DNA of 64,000 nt from Actinomycetes bacterium (GCA_023420415.1 JAEZWF010000057.1:21742-85741), one strand, 5' to 3'; numbered from the stretch's first letter, positions 42,270 to 50,417 are shown. The notes: a model not told the origin generated them from the sequence alone. Numbers and translations are program-made.

Positions 42270-42752
42270 ATGCGTACTGGATTGATCAGGACGGCGGCCG
42301 CTGCCGGAATCGCTCTGGGGGGAGTGATGGTCGGGCCCGCGATGGCTCAGGCCGCACCCGCCGAGCAATGCGTTCTCTACGCGGGCGAAACGTCACCGCA
42401 GTGCTTCTCTGACTCGCTGGCTCGGTCGAGCTTCGAGGGTGAGAGTGCCATGGCCAGCTGGGTGACCGTGGGGATCTTCTACGACGCGGCTGGTTACAGC
42501 AATGCGCGCGGTCAACTGGTCGTCAAGGCACCGCGTGGATGTGACGCCGACACCACGTCGCCGGACTGGTCGTGGTCGTCGATCACGCCGGCGTGGAACA
42601 ACCGGGTGTCGTCCTTCGTGACCCGGAACCGCTGTGACCTCAAGGGTTACACGGGTGCCAACTACACGGGTGACCGGTTTGCGAGGTACCAGGACCACGA
42701 CCGGGGGCTGGTGCGGTTCAACAACAACATCACGTCGTTCCGCATGAGCTGA
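42270..42752 (+). CDS. small secreted protein, peptidase-inhibitor-I36/crystallin-like
   Basis: 160 residues with GGGGAG before the ATG. Signal peptide 1-29 (AAAAGIALGGVMVGPAMAQA, cut AQA-AP). The mature domain has CVLYAGETSPQCF, GYTGANYTGDRFARYQDH and a terminal FNNNITSFRMS. The Y-T-G-x-x-Y-x-G turn and the ending resemble bacterial beta/gamma-crystallin-like proteins of the I36 inhibitor group. There are four Cys, so two disulfides are possible. A 15-bp terminator hairpin follows. Confidence 0.7.
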   Translation: MRTGLIRTAAAAGIALGGVMVGPAMAQAAPAEQCVLYAGETSPQCFSDSLARSSFEGESAMASWVTVGIFYDAAGYSNARGQLVVKAPRGCDADTTSPDWSWSSITPAWNNRVSSFVTRNRCDLKGYTGANYTGDRFARYQDHDRGLVRFNNNITSFRMS

Positions 42753-42766
42753 CCGCCGCATCGGAT

Positions 42767-42801
42767 GGGCCGTGGGTCACGTCCCGCGTGACCCACGGCC
42801 C
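42767..42801 (+). terminator. 15-bp hairpin terminator after the secreted protein gene
   Basis: GGGCCGTGGGTCACG (42767-42781) pairs with 42787-42801 across 5 nt. A GTATGCCGCGTGG-type imperfect hairpin follows (42813-42824 with 42843-42854), and another CGGCATAC lies at about 42886. Confidence 0.75.
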
Positions 42802-42982
42802 TTCGGGGGTATGCCGCGTGGACGGCCCCGGTGGACCGAGGTCGTCCACGCGGCAAGCCCGTCGTGTCGCGGTCGGGAACGACGCGGCATACCTCGTCGT
42901 CGCGGCCGGGCGGGCGGCCCGAGGTGACCACGATGCGGACCCACCGTCCACGGGGCGAACGGGACGTGTCACGCTGTGCCAC

Positions 42983-43027
42983 ATGACGTCCTGGCACGTG
43001 GCCACCGCCATGGTGATTATCGACTAG
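42983..43027 (+). CDS. cimA leader peptide (MTSWHVATAMVIID)
   Basis: Fourteen codons ending ATG GTG ATT ATC GAC TAG. The Val-Ile-Ile run sits just before the stop, where a stalled ribosome would control the following hairpins. CACGCT (42970-42975) is 7 nt before the ATG, so the leader may be leaderless like that of ilvB. An internal ATG at 43010 could also start it. Confidence 0.75.
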   Translation: MTSWHVATAMVIID

Positions 43028-43079
43028 CGCGACGAAGACCCTTCGTCGCGCAGACCTCCCACACCCGGGGGGTCTTTTT
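43027..43079 (+). promoter_or_regulatory. cimA transcription attenuator
   Basis: GCGCGACGAAG (43027-43037) pairs perfectly with CTTCGTCGCGC (43041-43051), starting at the last base of the leader stop. The terminator follows directly: AGACC and CCC (43052-43060) with GGG and GGTCT (43067-43075), ending in TTTTT (43075-43079). cimA starts 110 nt later. Confidence 0.85.
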
Positions 43080-43189
43080 CGTTGGTCGACGAAACCGTGG
43101 CCGGGCACACCCCGCGCCGGCCCGGGGCGCGACAGGGGACAATCACACCAGGACGCCCGCCCCACCCGTCTCGAACCCGAGGACCCACG

Positions 43190-44770
43190 ATGAGCGACCT
43201 GCACGTCTACGACACCACCCTGCGCGACGGCGCACAGCAGGAGGGGCTCAACCTCTCCGTCGCGGACAAGCTCGCCATCGCCGCGCACCTCGACGAGCTG
43301 GGCGTGGGGTACATCGAGGGCGGCTGGCCGGGCGCGAACCCGAAGGACACCGAGTTCTTCGCCCGCGCCGCGACCGAGCTCAACCTGCGCAACGCCACCC
43401 TCGCGGCGTTCGGCGCGACCAGGCGGGCCGGCGGTCGCGCGGCCGACGATCCCCTGGTCCGCGCCCTCGTCGACAGCCAGGCACCCGTGGTCACCCTGGT
43501 CGCGAAATCCCATGTGCGCCATGTGGAGTCGGCGCTGCGGACGACGCTCGAGGAGAACCTCGAGATGGTGCGCGACACCGTGTCGTTCCTGGCGGGGGAG
43601 GGGCGGCGCGTCTTCCTCGACGCCGAGCACTTCTTCGACGGGTATGCCGCGGACCGCGCCTACGCGCTCGAAGTCGTCTCTGCCGCAATGGAATCCGGCG
43701 CCGAGGTGGTCGCCCTGTGTGACACCAATGGCGGCATGCTGCCGGGCCAGGTCGCTGATGTGGTGGCCGATGCAGTCACCGCGACGTCGGCGCGCGTCGG
43801 CATCCACTGCCACAACGACACCGGTTGCGCCGTGGCCAACTCGATGGCGGCGGTCGACGCCGGGGCCAGCCACGTGCAGGGCACGATCAACGGCTACGGC
43901 GAACGGACCGGCAACGCCGATCTGCTCACCGTCGTGAGCAACCTGCAGATCAAGCGCGGGCTGCCTCTGCTCGAGACCCAGCGGCTTCGCGAGGCGACCC
44001 GGATCGCGCACTCGATCTCCGAGATCACCAATGTGCCGCCCTACTCACGACAGCCCTACGTCGGGGCGAGCGCGTTCGCGCACAAGGCCGGGCTGCACGC
44101 CTCGGCGATCAAGGTCGACCCAGACCTCTACCAGCACACCGACCCTGGGCACGTCGGCAACGACATGCGAATGCTGGTGTCGGACATGGCCGGTCGCGCC
44201 TCGATCGAGCTCAAGGGGCGCGAACTCGGCTATGACCTGTCGGGTGACCCGGAGCTGCTCGCACGGGTGCTGGCCAAGGTCAAGGACCTCGAGCTGCGCG
44301 GTTACACCTTCGATGCGGCGGATGCGTCGTTCGACCTGCTCCTGCGTCGCGAGGTGGAGGGGGCGACGCAGGACTTCTTCGACGTCGAGTCGTGGCGGGT
44401 CATCACCGACGCCCGAGGTGCGGAGAACGCCCTTTCGGAGGCCACCGTCAAGTTGCGCGCGGGTGGGCAACGTGTCGTCGCGACCGGTGAGGGGAACGGC
44501 CCCGTCAACGCGCTCGACCACGCGCTGCGCCAAGCGCTCGCGCCGGCATACCCTGAGCTCGACAAGCTGGAGCTCATCGACTTCCGCGTGCGCATCCTCG
44601 ACGCGGCCCACGGCACCGACGCCGTCACCCGCGTGCTCATCGAGACCTCCGACGGCTCGACCTCGTGGGAGACGATCGGGGTCGCAGGCAACATCATCGA
44701 AGCCTCCTGGGAGGCGCTCGTCGACGGCGTGACCTATGGCCTGGTTCGGGCGGGAGTCCCCGTCCGCTGA
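43190..44770 (+). CDS. cimA: citramalate synthase (LeuA/HomoCS family)
   Basis: 526 residues. Condenses acetyl-CoA with pyruvate to (R)-citramalate, a threonine-independent entry to isoleucine. The DRE-TIM metallolyase barrel has VYDTTLRDGAQQEGLNLS (DRE-type start) and GIHCHNDTGCAVANSMAAVDAGA (HxH metal ligands), then GYGERTGNADL. The C-terminal LeuA-type allosteric domain is at about 390-526. The N-terminus and YVGASAFAHKAGLHASAI match CimA rather than the larger actinobacterial LeuA. Homology-based distinction from isopropylmalate synthase is good but not absolute. Control by the Val/Ile leader agrees. Confidence 0.88.
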   Translation: MSDLHVYDTTLRDGAQQEGLNLSVADKLAIAAHLDELGVGYIEGGWPGANPKDTEFFARAATELNLRNATLAAFGATRRAGGRAADDPLVRALVDSQAPVVTLVAKSHVRHVESALRTTLEENLEMVRDTVSFLAGEGRRVFLDAEHFFDGYAADRAYALEVVSAAMESGAEVVALCDTNGGMLPGQVADVVADAVTATSARVGIHCHNDTGCAVANSMAAVDAGASHVQGTINGYGERTGNADLLTVVSNLQIKRGLPLLETQRLREATRIAHSISEITNVPPYSRQPYVGASAFAHKAGLHASAIKVDPDLYQHTDPGHVGNDMRMLVSDMAGRASIELKGRELGYDLSGDPELLARVLAKVKDLELRGYTFDAADASFDLLLRREVEGATQDFFDVESWRVITDARGAENALSEATVKLRAGGQRVVATGEGNGPVNALDHALRQALAPAYPELDKLELIDFRVRILDAAHGTDAVTRVLIETSDGSTSWETIGVAGNIIEASWEALVDGVTYGLVRAGVPVR

Positions 44771-44783
44771 CCCTTCGGGCCGG

Positions 44784-46211
44784 TCAGTCGGTGCCGAACT
44801 CCATCGCCGCGCGGTCGAGCGCGTCGTCCTCGTCGTCGACGTTGGCCGCGAGCGGGTTGGCTGAAATCGCTTTCGCACCACCGGGTTCAAGGTCGCCCAC
44901 CAGCTCGGTCTGGCCGACGCCGAGAAGGCCCGACGCGGCATACTGCTCGAGCTTGGCCCGGCTGTCGGCGATGTCGAGGTTGCGCATCGTGAGCTGGCCG
45001 ATCCGGTCGACGGGGCCGAAGGCCGCGTCCTCGGTGCGCTCCATCGAGAGCTTCTCGGGATGGTAGCTGAACGCCGGCCCCTCGGTCCTGATGATCGAGT
45101 AGTCGTCGCCGCGCCGCAGCCGCAGCGTGACCTCGCCGGTGACCGCGGAGGCGACCCAGCGCTGGAGTGACTCGCGCAGCATGAGCGACTGCGGGTCGAG
45201 CCAACGGCCTTCGTAGAGAAGGCGACCCAGCCGCCGGCCCTCCGCGTGGTAGTTGGCGATGGTGTCCTCGTTGTGGATCGCGTTGAGCAGCCGCTCGTAG
45301 GTGATGTGCAGCAGCGCGAGGCCCGGCGCCTCGTAGATGCCGCGCGACTTGGCCTCGATGATGCGGTTCTCGATCTGGTCGCTCATGCCGAGCCCGTGAC
45401 GACCTCCGACCTTGTTGGCCTCGTCGACGAGTGCGACCGCGTCACCGTCGAAGTCGTTGCCGTTGATGGCAACCGGGCGGCCCTGGACGAACCGCACAGT
45501 GACGTCCTCGGGCGCGATCTGCACGGACTCGTCCCAGAACCGCACGCCCATGATCGGCTCGACGATCTCCATCGACTCGTCGAGGTACTCCAGCGTCTTC
45601 GCCTCGTGGGTCGCGCCCCAGATGTTGGCGTCGGTGGAGTAGGCCTTCTCGGCGCTGGCGCGGTAGGGGAGGTCGCGCGCGGTGAGCCACTCGCTCATCT
45701 CGTGGCGGCCGCCGAGCTCGGTGACGAAGTCGGCGTCGAGCCACGGCTTGTAGATGCGCAGCGCCGGGTTGGCGAGCAGCCCGTAGCGGTAGAAGCGCTC
45801 GATGTCGTTGCCCTTGAAGGTCGAACCGTCGCCCCAGATGTCGACGCCGTCCTCCTTCATCGCGCGCACGAGCAGGGTGCCGGTGACCGCGCGGCCCAAG
45901 GGAGTGGTGTTGAAGTACGTCTTGCCGCCGCTGCGGATGTGGAACGCGCCGCACGCGATCGCCGACAGCCCCTCCTCGACGAGCGCGGCCCGGCAGTCGA
46001 CGAGGCGCGCGAGCTCAGCGCCGTACTGGCCGGCGCGGTCAGGCACCGTGTCGATCTCGGGCTCGTCGTACTGCCCGAGGTTGGCGGTGTACGTGCACGG
46101 CACCGCCCCCTTCTCGCGCATCCACGCGACCGCGACCGAGGTGTCCAGACCGCCGGAAAAGGCGATCCCGACACGTTCACCAACAGGTAGGGACGTCAGA
46201 ACCTTCGACAC
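44784..46211 (-). CDS. argG: argininosuccinate synthase
   Basis: 475 residues, the longer ArgG subtype. ATP-dependent joining of citrulline and aspartate. The N-terminal PP-loop VGIAFSGGLDTSVAVAWM binds ATP; TANLGQYDEPEI, FHIRSGGKTYFNTTPLGRAVTG and WGDGSTFKGNDIERFYRYG follow. GTG start. Single gene, convergent with cimA. It lies 13 nt from the cimA stop, so the ends of the two transcripts probably overlap. Confidence 0.95.
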   Translation of the reverse strand: MSKVLTSLPVGERVGIAFSGGLDTSVAVAWMREKGAVPCTYTANLGQYDEPEIDTVPDRAGQYGAELARLVDCRAALVEEGLSAIACGAFHIRSGGKTYFNTTPLGRAVTGTLLVRAMKEDGVDIWGDGSTFKGNDIERFYRYGLLANPALRIYKPWLDADFVTELGGRHEMSEWLTARDLPYRASAEKAYSTDANIWGATHEAKTLEYLDESMEIVEPIMGVRFWDESVQIAPEDVTVRFVQGRPVAINGNDFDGDAVALVDEANKVGGRHGLGMSDQIENRIIEAKSRGIYEAPGLALLHITYERLLNAIHNEDTIANYHAEGRRLGRLLYEGRWLDPQSLMLRESLQRWVASAVTGEVTLRLRRGDDYSIIRTEGPAFSYHPEKLSMERTEDAAFGPVDRIGQLTMRNLDIADSRAKLEQYAASGLLGVGQTELVGDLEPGGAKAISANPLAANVDDEDDALDRAAMEFGTD

Positions 46212-46282
46212 GGCGGTCAGCCTACGGGTCGGGCGTCACCTGCTGCGTGGGGTGCCCACGCAGTGGCGCCGGTATGCCGCCC

Positions 46283-46328
46283 GCTTGCGTCCGCGAAGTT
46301 GCCCACCAGCGGGGCAAAACCGCGGACG
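46283..46328. repeat. GCTTGCGTCCGCG palindromic element, copy 1 (right end decayed)
   Basis: The left arm GCTTGCGTCCGCG (46283-46295) is intact; the right side keeps CGCGGACG (46321-46328) and then diverges. The inner part, GTTGCCCACCAGCGGGGCAA, matches the complement of the copy at 49550-49600. Confidence 0.8.
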
Positions 46329-46345
46329 TCCCGGTATGCCGTCCG

Positions 46346-46397
46346 GCTTGCGTCCGCGGATGTGGTCGCTGGAGCAGCCGAATCCGCGGACGCAAGC
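46346..46397. repeat. GCTTGCGTCCGCG palindromic element, copy 2 (52 bp)
   Basis: Ends GCTTGCGTCCGCGG (46346-) and CCGCGGACGCAAGC (-46397). Same length and same CAGCCGAATCCGCGG-type right half as the copy inside cofC. It lies directly upstream of the PadR promoter. Confidence 0.88.
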
Positions 46398-46405
46398 ACG
46401 CGGGG

Positions 46406-46449
46406 TTGACATCGATATATCGATAGGTACATGATGTCGATATATCGAC
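46406..46449 (+). promoter_or_regulatory. PadR gene promoter with two TCGATATATCGA operators
   Basis: TTGACA (46406-46411) can pair with CATGAT (46430-46435) as -35 and -10, with an 18-bp spacer. The 12-bp palindrome TCGATATATCGA occurs at 46412-46423 (in the spacer) and at 46437-46448 (at the start point), 25 bp apart. This is a typical autorepression layout for PadR-family regulators. Confidence 0.75.
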
Positions 46450-46548
46450 GGAAGATCGTCGATAGTGCGAGAGAGAGCCGCCGGGCCGGATAGCCGCTGC
46501 TGGTGCGACGCCCCCGCACCCCACAGTCGAATGACAAGGAGTCATCCC

Positions 46549-47238
46549 ATGAACCGCATGGACATCAACAGCCCCAGGAACAGCAACCACTCCCACCCGC
46601 GCCCCCCGCGGCGCGGCGGCCCGCACGGTCGCGGCTTCGGCGGACCGGGGTTCGCCCCCGGACGCGGACGTGGCCCTCGTGGCGACCGCGGCTTCGGCCC
46701 CGGCGCTCCGGGATTCGGTCCGGGCTTCGGCGGCCCGCGTGGAGGCGGCTTCGGCGGCCCCCGGCGCGGCCGGCGCGGAGACGTCCGGCGCGCGATCCTC
46801 GCGCTGCTGGCCGAGGAGCCGATGAACGGCTACGGCATCATCACCGCCATCGCCGAGCGCTCGGACGCCACCTGGCAGCCCGGCCCCGGCTCGATCTACC
46901 CGGCGCTGCGGGCGCTCGAGGAGGAGGGGCTCATCGCCCCCGACGAGTCCGACGGCGACGCGCGCCGCAAAGTGTTCGCGCTCACCGACGACGGACGGGC
47001 GTATGCCGCGGAGCACGCCGCCGAGCTTGCCGAGGCCTTCGCGGCGGCGACGACGCCGCAGCGTGGGTTCCGCGAGCTGCGCCAGGAGGTGCACGCCCTG
47101 CACGGAGCGATCCAGCAGGTGGGCATGACCGGGCGCACCGAGTCGATCGAGGCGGCCCGAGAGGCGCTCGCCGAGGCGCGGCGCGCGATCTACCGCATCC
47201 TCGCCGACGACGGCGACACCGACGCCAAGACCAACTGA
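46549..47238 (+). CDS. PadR-family transcriptional regulator with long Gly/Arg-rich N-terminus
   Basis: 229 residues. AAGGAG stands 7 nt before the ATG at 46549. Residues about 1-78 are disordered-looking and rich in Gly, Arg, Pro and Phe (GFGPGFGGPRGGGFGGPRRG). The PadR winged helix follows with RRAILALLAEEPMNGYGIITAIAERSDATWQPGPGSIYPALRALEEEGLI and ARRKVFALTDDGRAYA; the C-terminal helical domain is at about 165-229. It probably binds the two palindromes at 46412 and 46437. No transporter gene is adjacent, so the target beyond itself is unknown. Confidence 0.9.
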   Translation: MNRMDINSPRNSNHSHPRPPRRGGPHGRGFGGPGFAPGRGRGPRGDRGFGPGAPGFGPGFGGPRGGGFGGPRRGRRGDVRRAILALLAEEPMNGYGIITAIAERSDATWQPGPGSIYPALRALEEEGLIAPDESDGDARRKVFALTDDGRAYAAEHAAELAEAFAAATTPQRGFRELRQEVHALHGAIQQVGMTGRTESIEAAREALAEARRAIYRILADDGDTDAKTN

Positions 47239-47260
47239 CACGGCTCGCAACCCAACCGAC

Positions 47261-47312
47261 CGCCGCCCGTCGGCTGGGTCCACCTGCAGGAGGACCCGGC
47301 CGACGGGCGGCG
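47261..47312. terminator. hairpin between convergent PadR and glycosylase-like genes
   Basis: CGCCGCCCGTCGGC (47261-47274) pairs with GCCGACGGGCGGCG (47299-47312), with an inner GGGTCC/GGACCC stem. It ends at the stop of the minus-strand gene and probably serves both. Confidence 0.75.
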
Positions 47313-47313
47313 C

Positions 47314-48207
47314 CTATTTGCCGTGTGCGGGGGTCGGCGACGATGAGATGGGGTCCAAGGCGGCAAGAAGGCGAGCGCGCAGGACTTGGCCGCGGGCGGC
47401 AAAGTCGCGTTGCGCGGCGGCATACTCGGCTCGTCCCGCGGGGGTCTCGATCCGCACCGGCTCGTAGCCGAGCTCGCGAAGGTCGTACGGGGCGGCGCGC
47501 ATGTCGAGCTCGCGAATCGCCCGCGCGTGCTCGAAGCAGTCGAGCACCAGCTCGCTCGGGATCGCCGGTGACAGCTTGGCCGCCCACTTGTAGAGGTCCA
47601 TCCCGGCGTGCAAACAGCCTGGCTGCTCGAGCTCGACCTGCCGCTCACGCGTCGGCTGCACGACGTTGAGGGGTCTCGCCTCCGGCGTGTAGAACCGGAA
47701 CGCGTCGAAGTGCGTGCACCGGATCCGCTGCCCCTCGACGACCGCGTCGGTCCCCTCTGAACCCAGCCGCAGCGGCCACCCCGCGTGCCGCACCTCCTCG
47801 GCGGGCTGCCGATAGACCATGGCCCACTCGTGCAGCCCGAAGCACCCGAGCTGCGCTGGTCGCCCCGCCGTCGACGTCAGCAGCGCCCGCACGAATTCGA
47901 CTGTCCCACCACGCTTTTCGAGGTATGCCGCGTGGTCCAGCTCAACGTCGGCGCCCACTTGGCGGTAGAAGCGCCAGTCTCCACGCGGCATACCTGCGGC
48001 GTCTGCGAGCCGGACCGATGCGCCCGGGTGCCAGCGGCGCAGCTGACCGGGGGAGAAGCGGTAGTAGGTGAAGAGGAAGTCCTCGACCGGGTGCGCGCGG
48101 CCGTCGGCGCGGCGGGACCGGTGTGCAGCGGTGAGTCGATCGGCGCGAGCCGCATGCGCGGCCTCCCGCGCCTGCCAGTCCTCGATCGCCCACGTCTCCA
48201 CGGGCAC
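47314..48207 (-). CDS. conserved actinobacterial protein annotated as 3-methyladenine DNA glycosylase-like
   Basis: 297 residues, GTG start. The N-terminus WAIEDWQAREAAHAARADRLTAAHRSRRADGRAHPVEDFLFTYY and the middle LGCFGLHEWAMVYR and RIRCTHFDAFRFYTPEARPLN are recognisable from an actinobacterial family commonly named 3-methyladenine DNA glycosylase. The helix-hairpin-helix with catalytic Asp of known AlkA/Tag enzymes is not evident to me, so the activity is uncertain. DLYKWAAKLSPAIPSELVLDCFEHARAIRELDMRAAPYDL follows. Single gene. Confidence 0.65.
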   Translation of the reverse strand: MPVETWAIEDWQAREAAHAARADRLTAAHRSRRADGRAHPVEDFLFTYYRFSPGQLRRWHPGASVRLADAAGMPRGDWRFYRQVGADVELDHAAYLEKRGGTVEFVRALLTSTAGRPAQLGCFGLHEWAMVYRQPAEEVRHAGWPLRLGSEGTDAVVEGQRIRCTHFDAFRFYTPEARPLNVVQPTRERQVELEQPGCLHAGMDLYKWAAKLSPAIPSELVLDCFEHARAIRELDMRAAPYDLRELGYEPVRIETPAGRAEYAAAQRDFAARGQVLRARLLAALDPISSSPTPAHGK

Positions 48208-48218
48208 CGAGGCTAACT

Positions 48219-48276
48219 CGCGAGTCTTCGGAACATTTCCGTGGCTGGAACCAGGGAAATGTTCCGAAGACTCGCG
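48219..48276. repeat. perfect 22-bp inverted repeat (GGAACATTTCC hairpin)
   Basis: The left arm, 48219-48240, begins CGCGAGTCTTCGG and ends GGAACATTTCC. The right arm, 48255-48276, is its exact complement. The loop is 14 nt with a further TGG/CCA pairing. It sits in the gap between two minus-strand genes. It may be a terminator or a solitary member of a palindromic repeat family. Confidence 0.85.
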
Positions 48277-48304
48277 GGGGCGCCGGGCCGGGGACCGCTG
48301 CGGC

Positions 48305-48481
48305 TCAGCGGCGGGCGGCCGCGTCGTGCCAGACGCGGTCCCAGTCGTGGTCGAGGTCGGTGAAGGCGATGGTGGAGTCGGCGCCGTGGGGTGCGCGGGG
48401 CAGGCCCCAGGTGCGGCGGTGGTGTCGCTCGAGCGAGACGACGAGTGCGGTCACGAGGGCGATGAGAATGAGTGCGGTCAT
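48305..48481 (-). CDS. small single-helix membrane protein
   Basis: 58 residues, ATG start. N-terminal transmembrane helix MTALILIALVTALVVSL, then a positively charged ERHHRRTW and an acidic tail with FTDLDHDWDRVWHD. It is divergent from the GlxA-type regulator with 94 bp between starts. Not recognised. Coding is supported by the clear hydrophobic-plus-positive topology and codon use; function unknown. Confidence 0.55.
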   Translation of the reverse strand: MTALILIALVTALVVSLERHHRRTWGLPRAPHGADSTIAFTDLDHDWDRVWHDAAARR

Positions 48482-48575
48482 GGCAACAATGCTGCGCTCG
48501 CATCGATCCCGCCACGAGTGGCAGAACTGACGACAGGGGCAGATTTCCTGCCAGATCCGCGGCATACTCCCAGAC

Positions 48576-49529
48576 ATGGCTCTCTCCACCATCGCGGCGC
48601 TCGTCGCCAACCCCATGGCCATGTTCGAGATGGCGGTCGTGTGCGAGGTGTTCGGGCTCGACCGCACCGACGACGGGGTGCCGCCGTTCACCTTCATCAC
48701 CTGCGGTGAGGTCGCCGGCGAGCCCGTGCCGACCACGAGCGGCGGCCACTACACGCCGAGCCACCAGTGGCAGGACGCCATCGACGCCGATCTCGTCGTC
48801 ATCCCGGCCGGCGGCATCCGGGACGAGTACCCCACCGAGCTGCTCGACGTGATCCGCGAGGCCCACCGCCGCGGCGCGACGATCCTGTCGATCTGCACGG
48901 GCGCGTTCGTGCTCGGCGAGACCGGGCTGCTCGACGGCAAGTGCGCGGTGACGCACTGGCGGTATGCCGAGCAGTTCGCCCGCCGCTTCCCGCGCACCCG
49001 GGTGTCGATGGACGTCCTGTTCATCGACGAGGGCTCGATCATCACCGGTGCCGGCACCGCCGCCGGCATCGACGCCTGCCTCCACCTGGTGCGCCGCGAG
49101 CTGGGATCCGCTGTTGCCACAAGGATTGCGCGACGGATGGTGGTGCCGCCGCAGCGCGATGGTGGCCAGCGACAGTACGTCGAGACGCCCATCCCCGTCA
49201 CCGAGTGCGAGAGCATGCAGCCGGTCCTGGCGCACATCGCCGACAACCTCGACACCCAGCACACGGTGCCGGACCTGGCGCGGCTCGCGATGATGTCGGA
49301 GCGGACGTTCGCGCGCAGGTTCGTCGCCGAGACCGGCACCACGCCGCACCGGTGGATCGTCCAGCAGCGGGTGCTGCGTGCGCGAGAGCTGCTCGAGCAG
49401 ACCGACCTGCCGGTGGAGAAGGTCGCGGCCCACAGTGGCTTCGGGTCGGCATCGTTGCTGCGCACCCACTTCCAGAGCGTCGTGGGCACCAGCCCCCAGC
49501 GCTACCGCCGCGAGTTCGCCGCGCACTGA
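48576..49529 (+). CDS. GlxA-type AraC-family regulator with DJ-1/PfpI domain
   Basis: 317 residues. The N-terminal DJ-1/PfpI domain (about 1-185) has IAALVANPMAMFEMAVVCEVFG and GATILSICTGAFVLGETGLLDGK with the nucleophile-elbow Cys (SICTGAF). The C-terminal AraC DNA-binding domain (about 215-317) has TVPDLARLAMMSERTFARRFVAETGTTPHRWI and FGSASLLRTHFQSVVGTSPQRYR. CATACT lies 7 nt before the ATG. The target is unknown; the divergent small membrane protein is one candidate. Confidence 0.92.
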   Translation: MALSTIAALVANPMAMFEMAVVCEVFGLDRTDDGVPPFTFITCGEVAGEPVPTTSGGHYTPSHQWQDAIDADLVVIPAGGIRDEYPTELLDVIREAHRRGATILSICTGAFVLGETGLLDGKCAVTHWRYAEQFARRFPRTRVSMDVLFIDEGSIITGAGTAAGIDACLHLVRRELGSAVATRIARRMVVPPQRDGGQRQYVETPIPVTECESMQPVLAHIADNLDTQHTVPDLARLAMMSERTFARRFVAETGTTPHRWIVQQRVLRARELLEQTDLPVEKVAAHSGFGSASLLRTHFQSVVGTSPQRYRREFAAH

Positions 49530-49549
49530 GCCACCCGGCACGCCGGGGC

Positions 49550-49600
49550 GCTTGCGTCCGCGAGTTTGCCCCGCTGGTGGGCAAGTTCGCAGACGCAAGC
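49550..49600. repeat. GCTTGCGTCCGCG palindromic element, copy 3 (51 bp)
   Basis: Ends GCTTGCGTCCGCG and CGCAGACGCAAGC. The inner half TTGCCCCGCTGGTGGGCAA is itself a hairpin and matches copy 1 in inverted orientation. It lies between glxA-type and FAH-family genes. Confidence 0.88.
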
Positions 49601-49640
49601 AGGCGCGCGCGGGTCGGGGCGGGGCCAGTAGGGTCGGAGC

Positions 49641-50417
49641 GTGCGCATCGCGAGATACACGACAGGTGATGACCCGACGTTCGGTGTGGTCGAGGGCGAC
49701 CCGGGGCAGGAGGTCATCGCCGAGATCCAGGGCGACCCGCTCTACCAACCCGTCGTCTTCACCGGCCAGCGCGTGCCGCTCGCGGACGCGCGCCTGCTCG
49801 CGCCGGTCATCCCGCGCAGCAAGGTGATCGGCATCGGTCGCAACTACGCCGACCACGCCAAGGAGATGGGCGGCGAACCCCCCAAGAGCCCGATGATGTT
49901 CCTCATCCCCAACACCGCCGTCGTCGGCCCGGGCGACCCGGTGGTGATGCCGGCCGGCGCGCGGGAGATCTCATACGAGGGCGAGCTCGCCGTCATCATC
50001 GGCCGCATCTCCAAGGACGTCCCCAAGGACCGCGTCCCCGAGGTCGTCTTCGGCTACACCTGCGCCAACGACGCGACCGCCCGCGACTGGCAGCGCGATG
50101 ACGGGCAGTGGTCCAGGGCAAAGGGATTCGACACCTCGACGCCACTCGGGCCGTGGGTCAACACCGACCTCGACGTCAGCGACCTGCGCATCACCACCCG
50201 CCTCGACGGTGAGACCGTGCAGGACGGCGGGACGTCGCAGATGATCTTCGACGTCCCGACCCTGGTGTCCCACGTCAGCTCGGCGTTCACGCTGCTGCCC
50301 GGCGACGTCATCCTCACCGGCACCCCCGCCGGGGTGGGCCTTGTCGACTCCGGTCACCGGGTCGAGGTCGAGATCGAGGGCATCGGCACGCTGACCAACA
50401 CCTTCGTGCGTCGATAA
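49641..50417 (+). CDS. fumarylacetoacetate hydrolase (FAH)-family enzyme
   Basis: 258 residues. The FAH catalytic domain starts at VIGIGRNYADHAKEMGGEPPKSPMMFL. Metal-binding Glu residues are in ISYEGELAVIIGR, with Asp in YTCANDATARDWQ; KGFDTSTPLGPW and GDVILTGTPAGVG complete the pattern. Members hydrolyse or decarboxylate acylpyruvates, oxaloacetate or catechol-pathway acids; the substrate is open. TAGGGT (49629) stands 6 nt before the GTG, a leaderless pattern. A perfect hairpin follows. Confidence 0.92.
   Translation: MRIARYTTGDDPTFGVVEGDPGQEVIAEIQGDPLYQPVVFTGQRVPLADARLLAPVIPRSKVIGIGRNYADHAKEMGGEPPKSPMMFLIPNTAVVGPGDPVVMPAGAREISYEGELAVIIGRISKDVPKDRVPEVVFGYTCANDATARDWQRDDGQWSRAKGFDTSTPLGPWVNTDLDVSDLRITTRLDGETVQDGGTSQMIFDVPTLVSHVSSAFTLLPGDVILTGTPAGVGLVDSGHRVEVEIEGIGTLTNTFVRR

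Noticed and set aside
47314..48207. Confident DNA glycosylase function
   Set aside because: I recognise the family label but cannot find the helix-hairpin-helix and catalytic Asp of known 3-methyladenine glycosylases.
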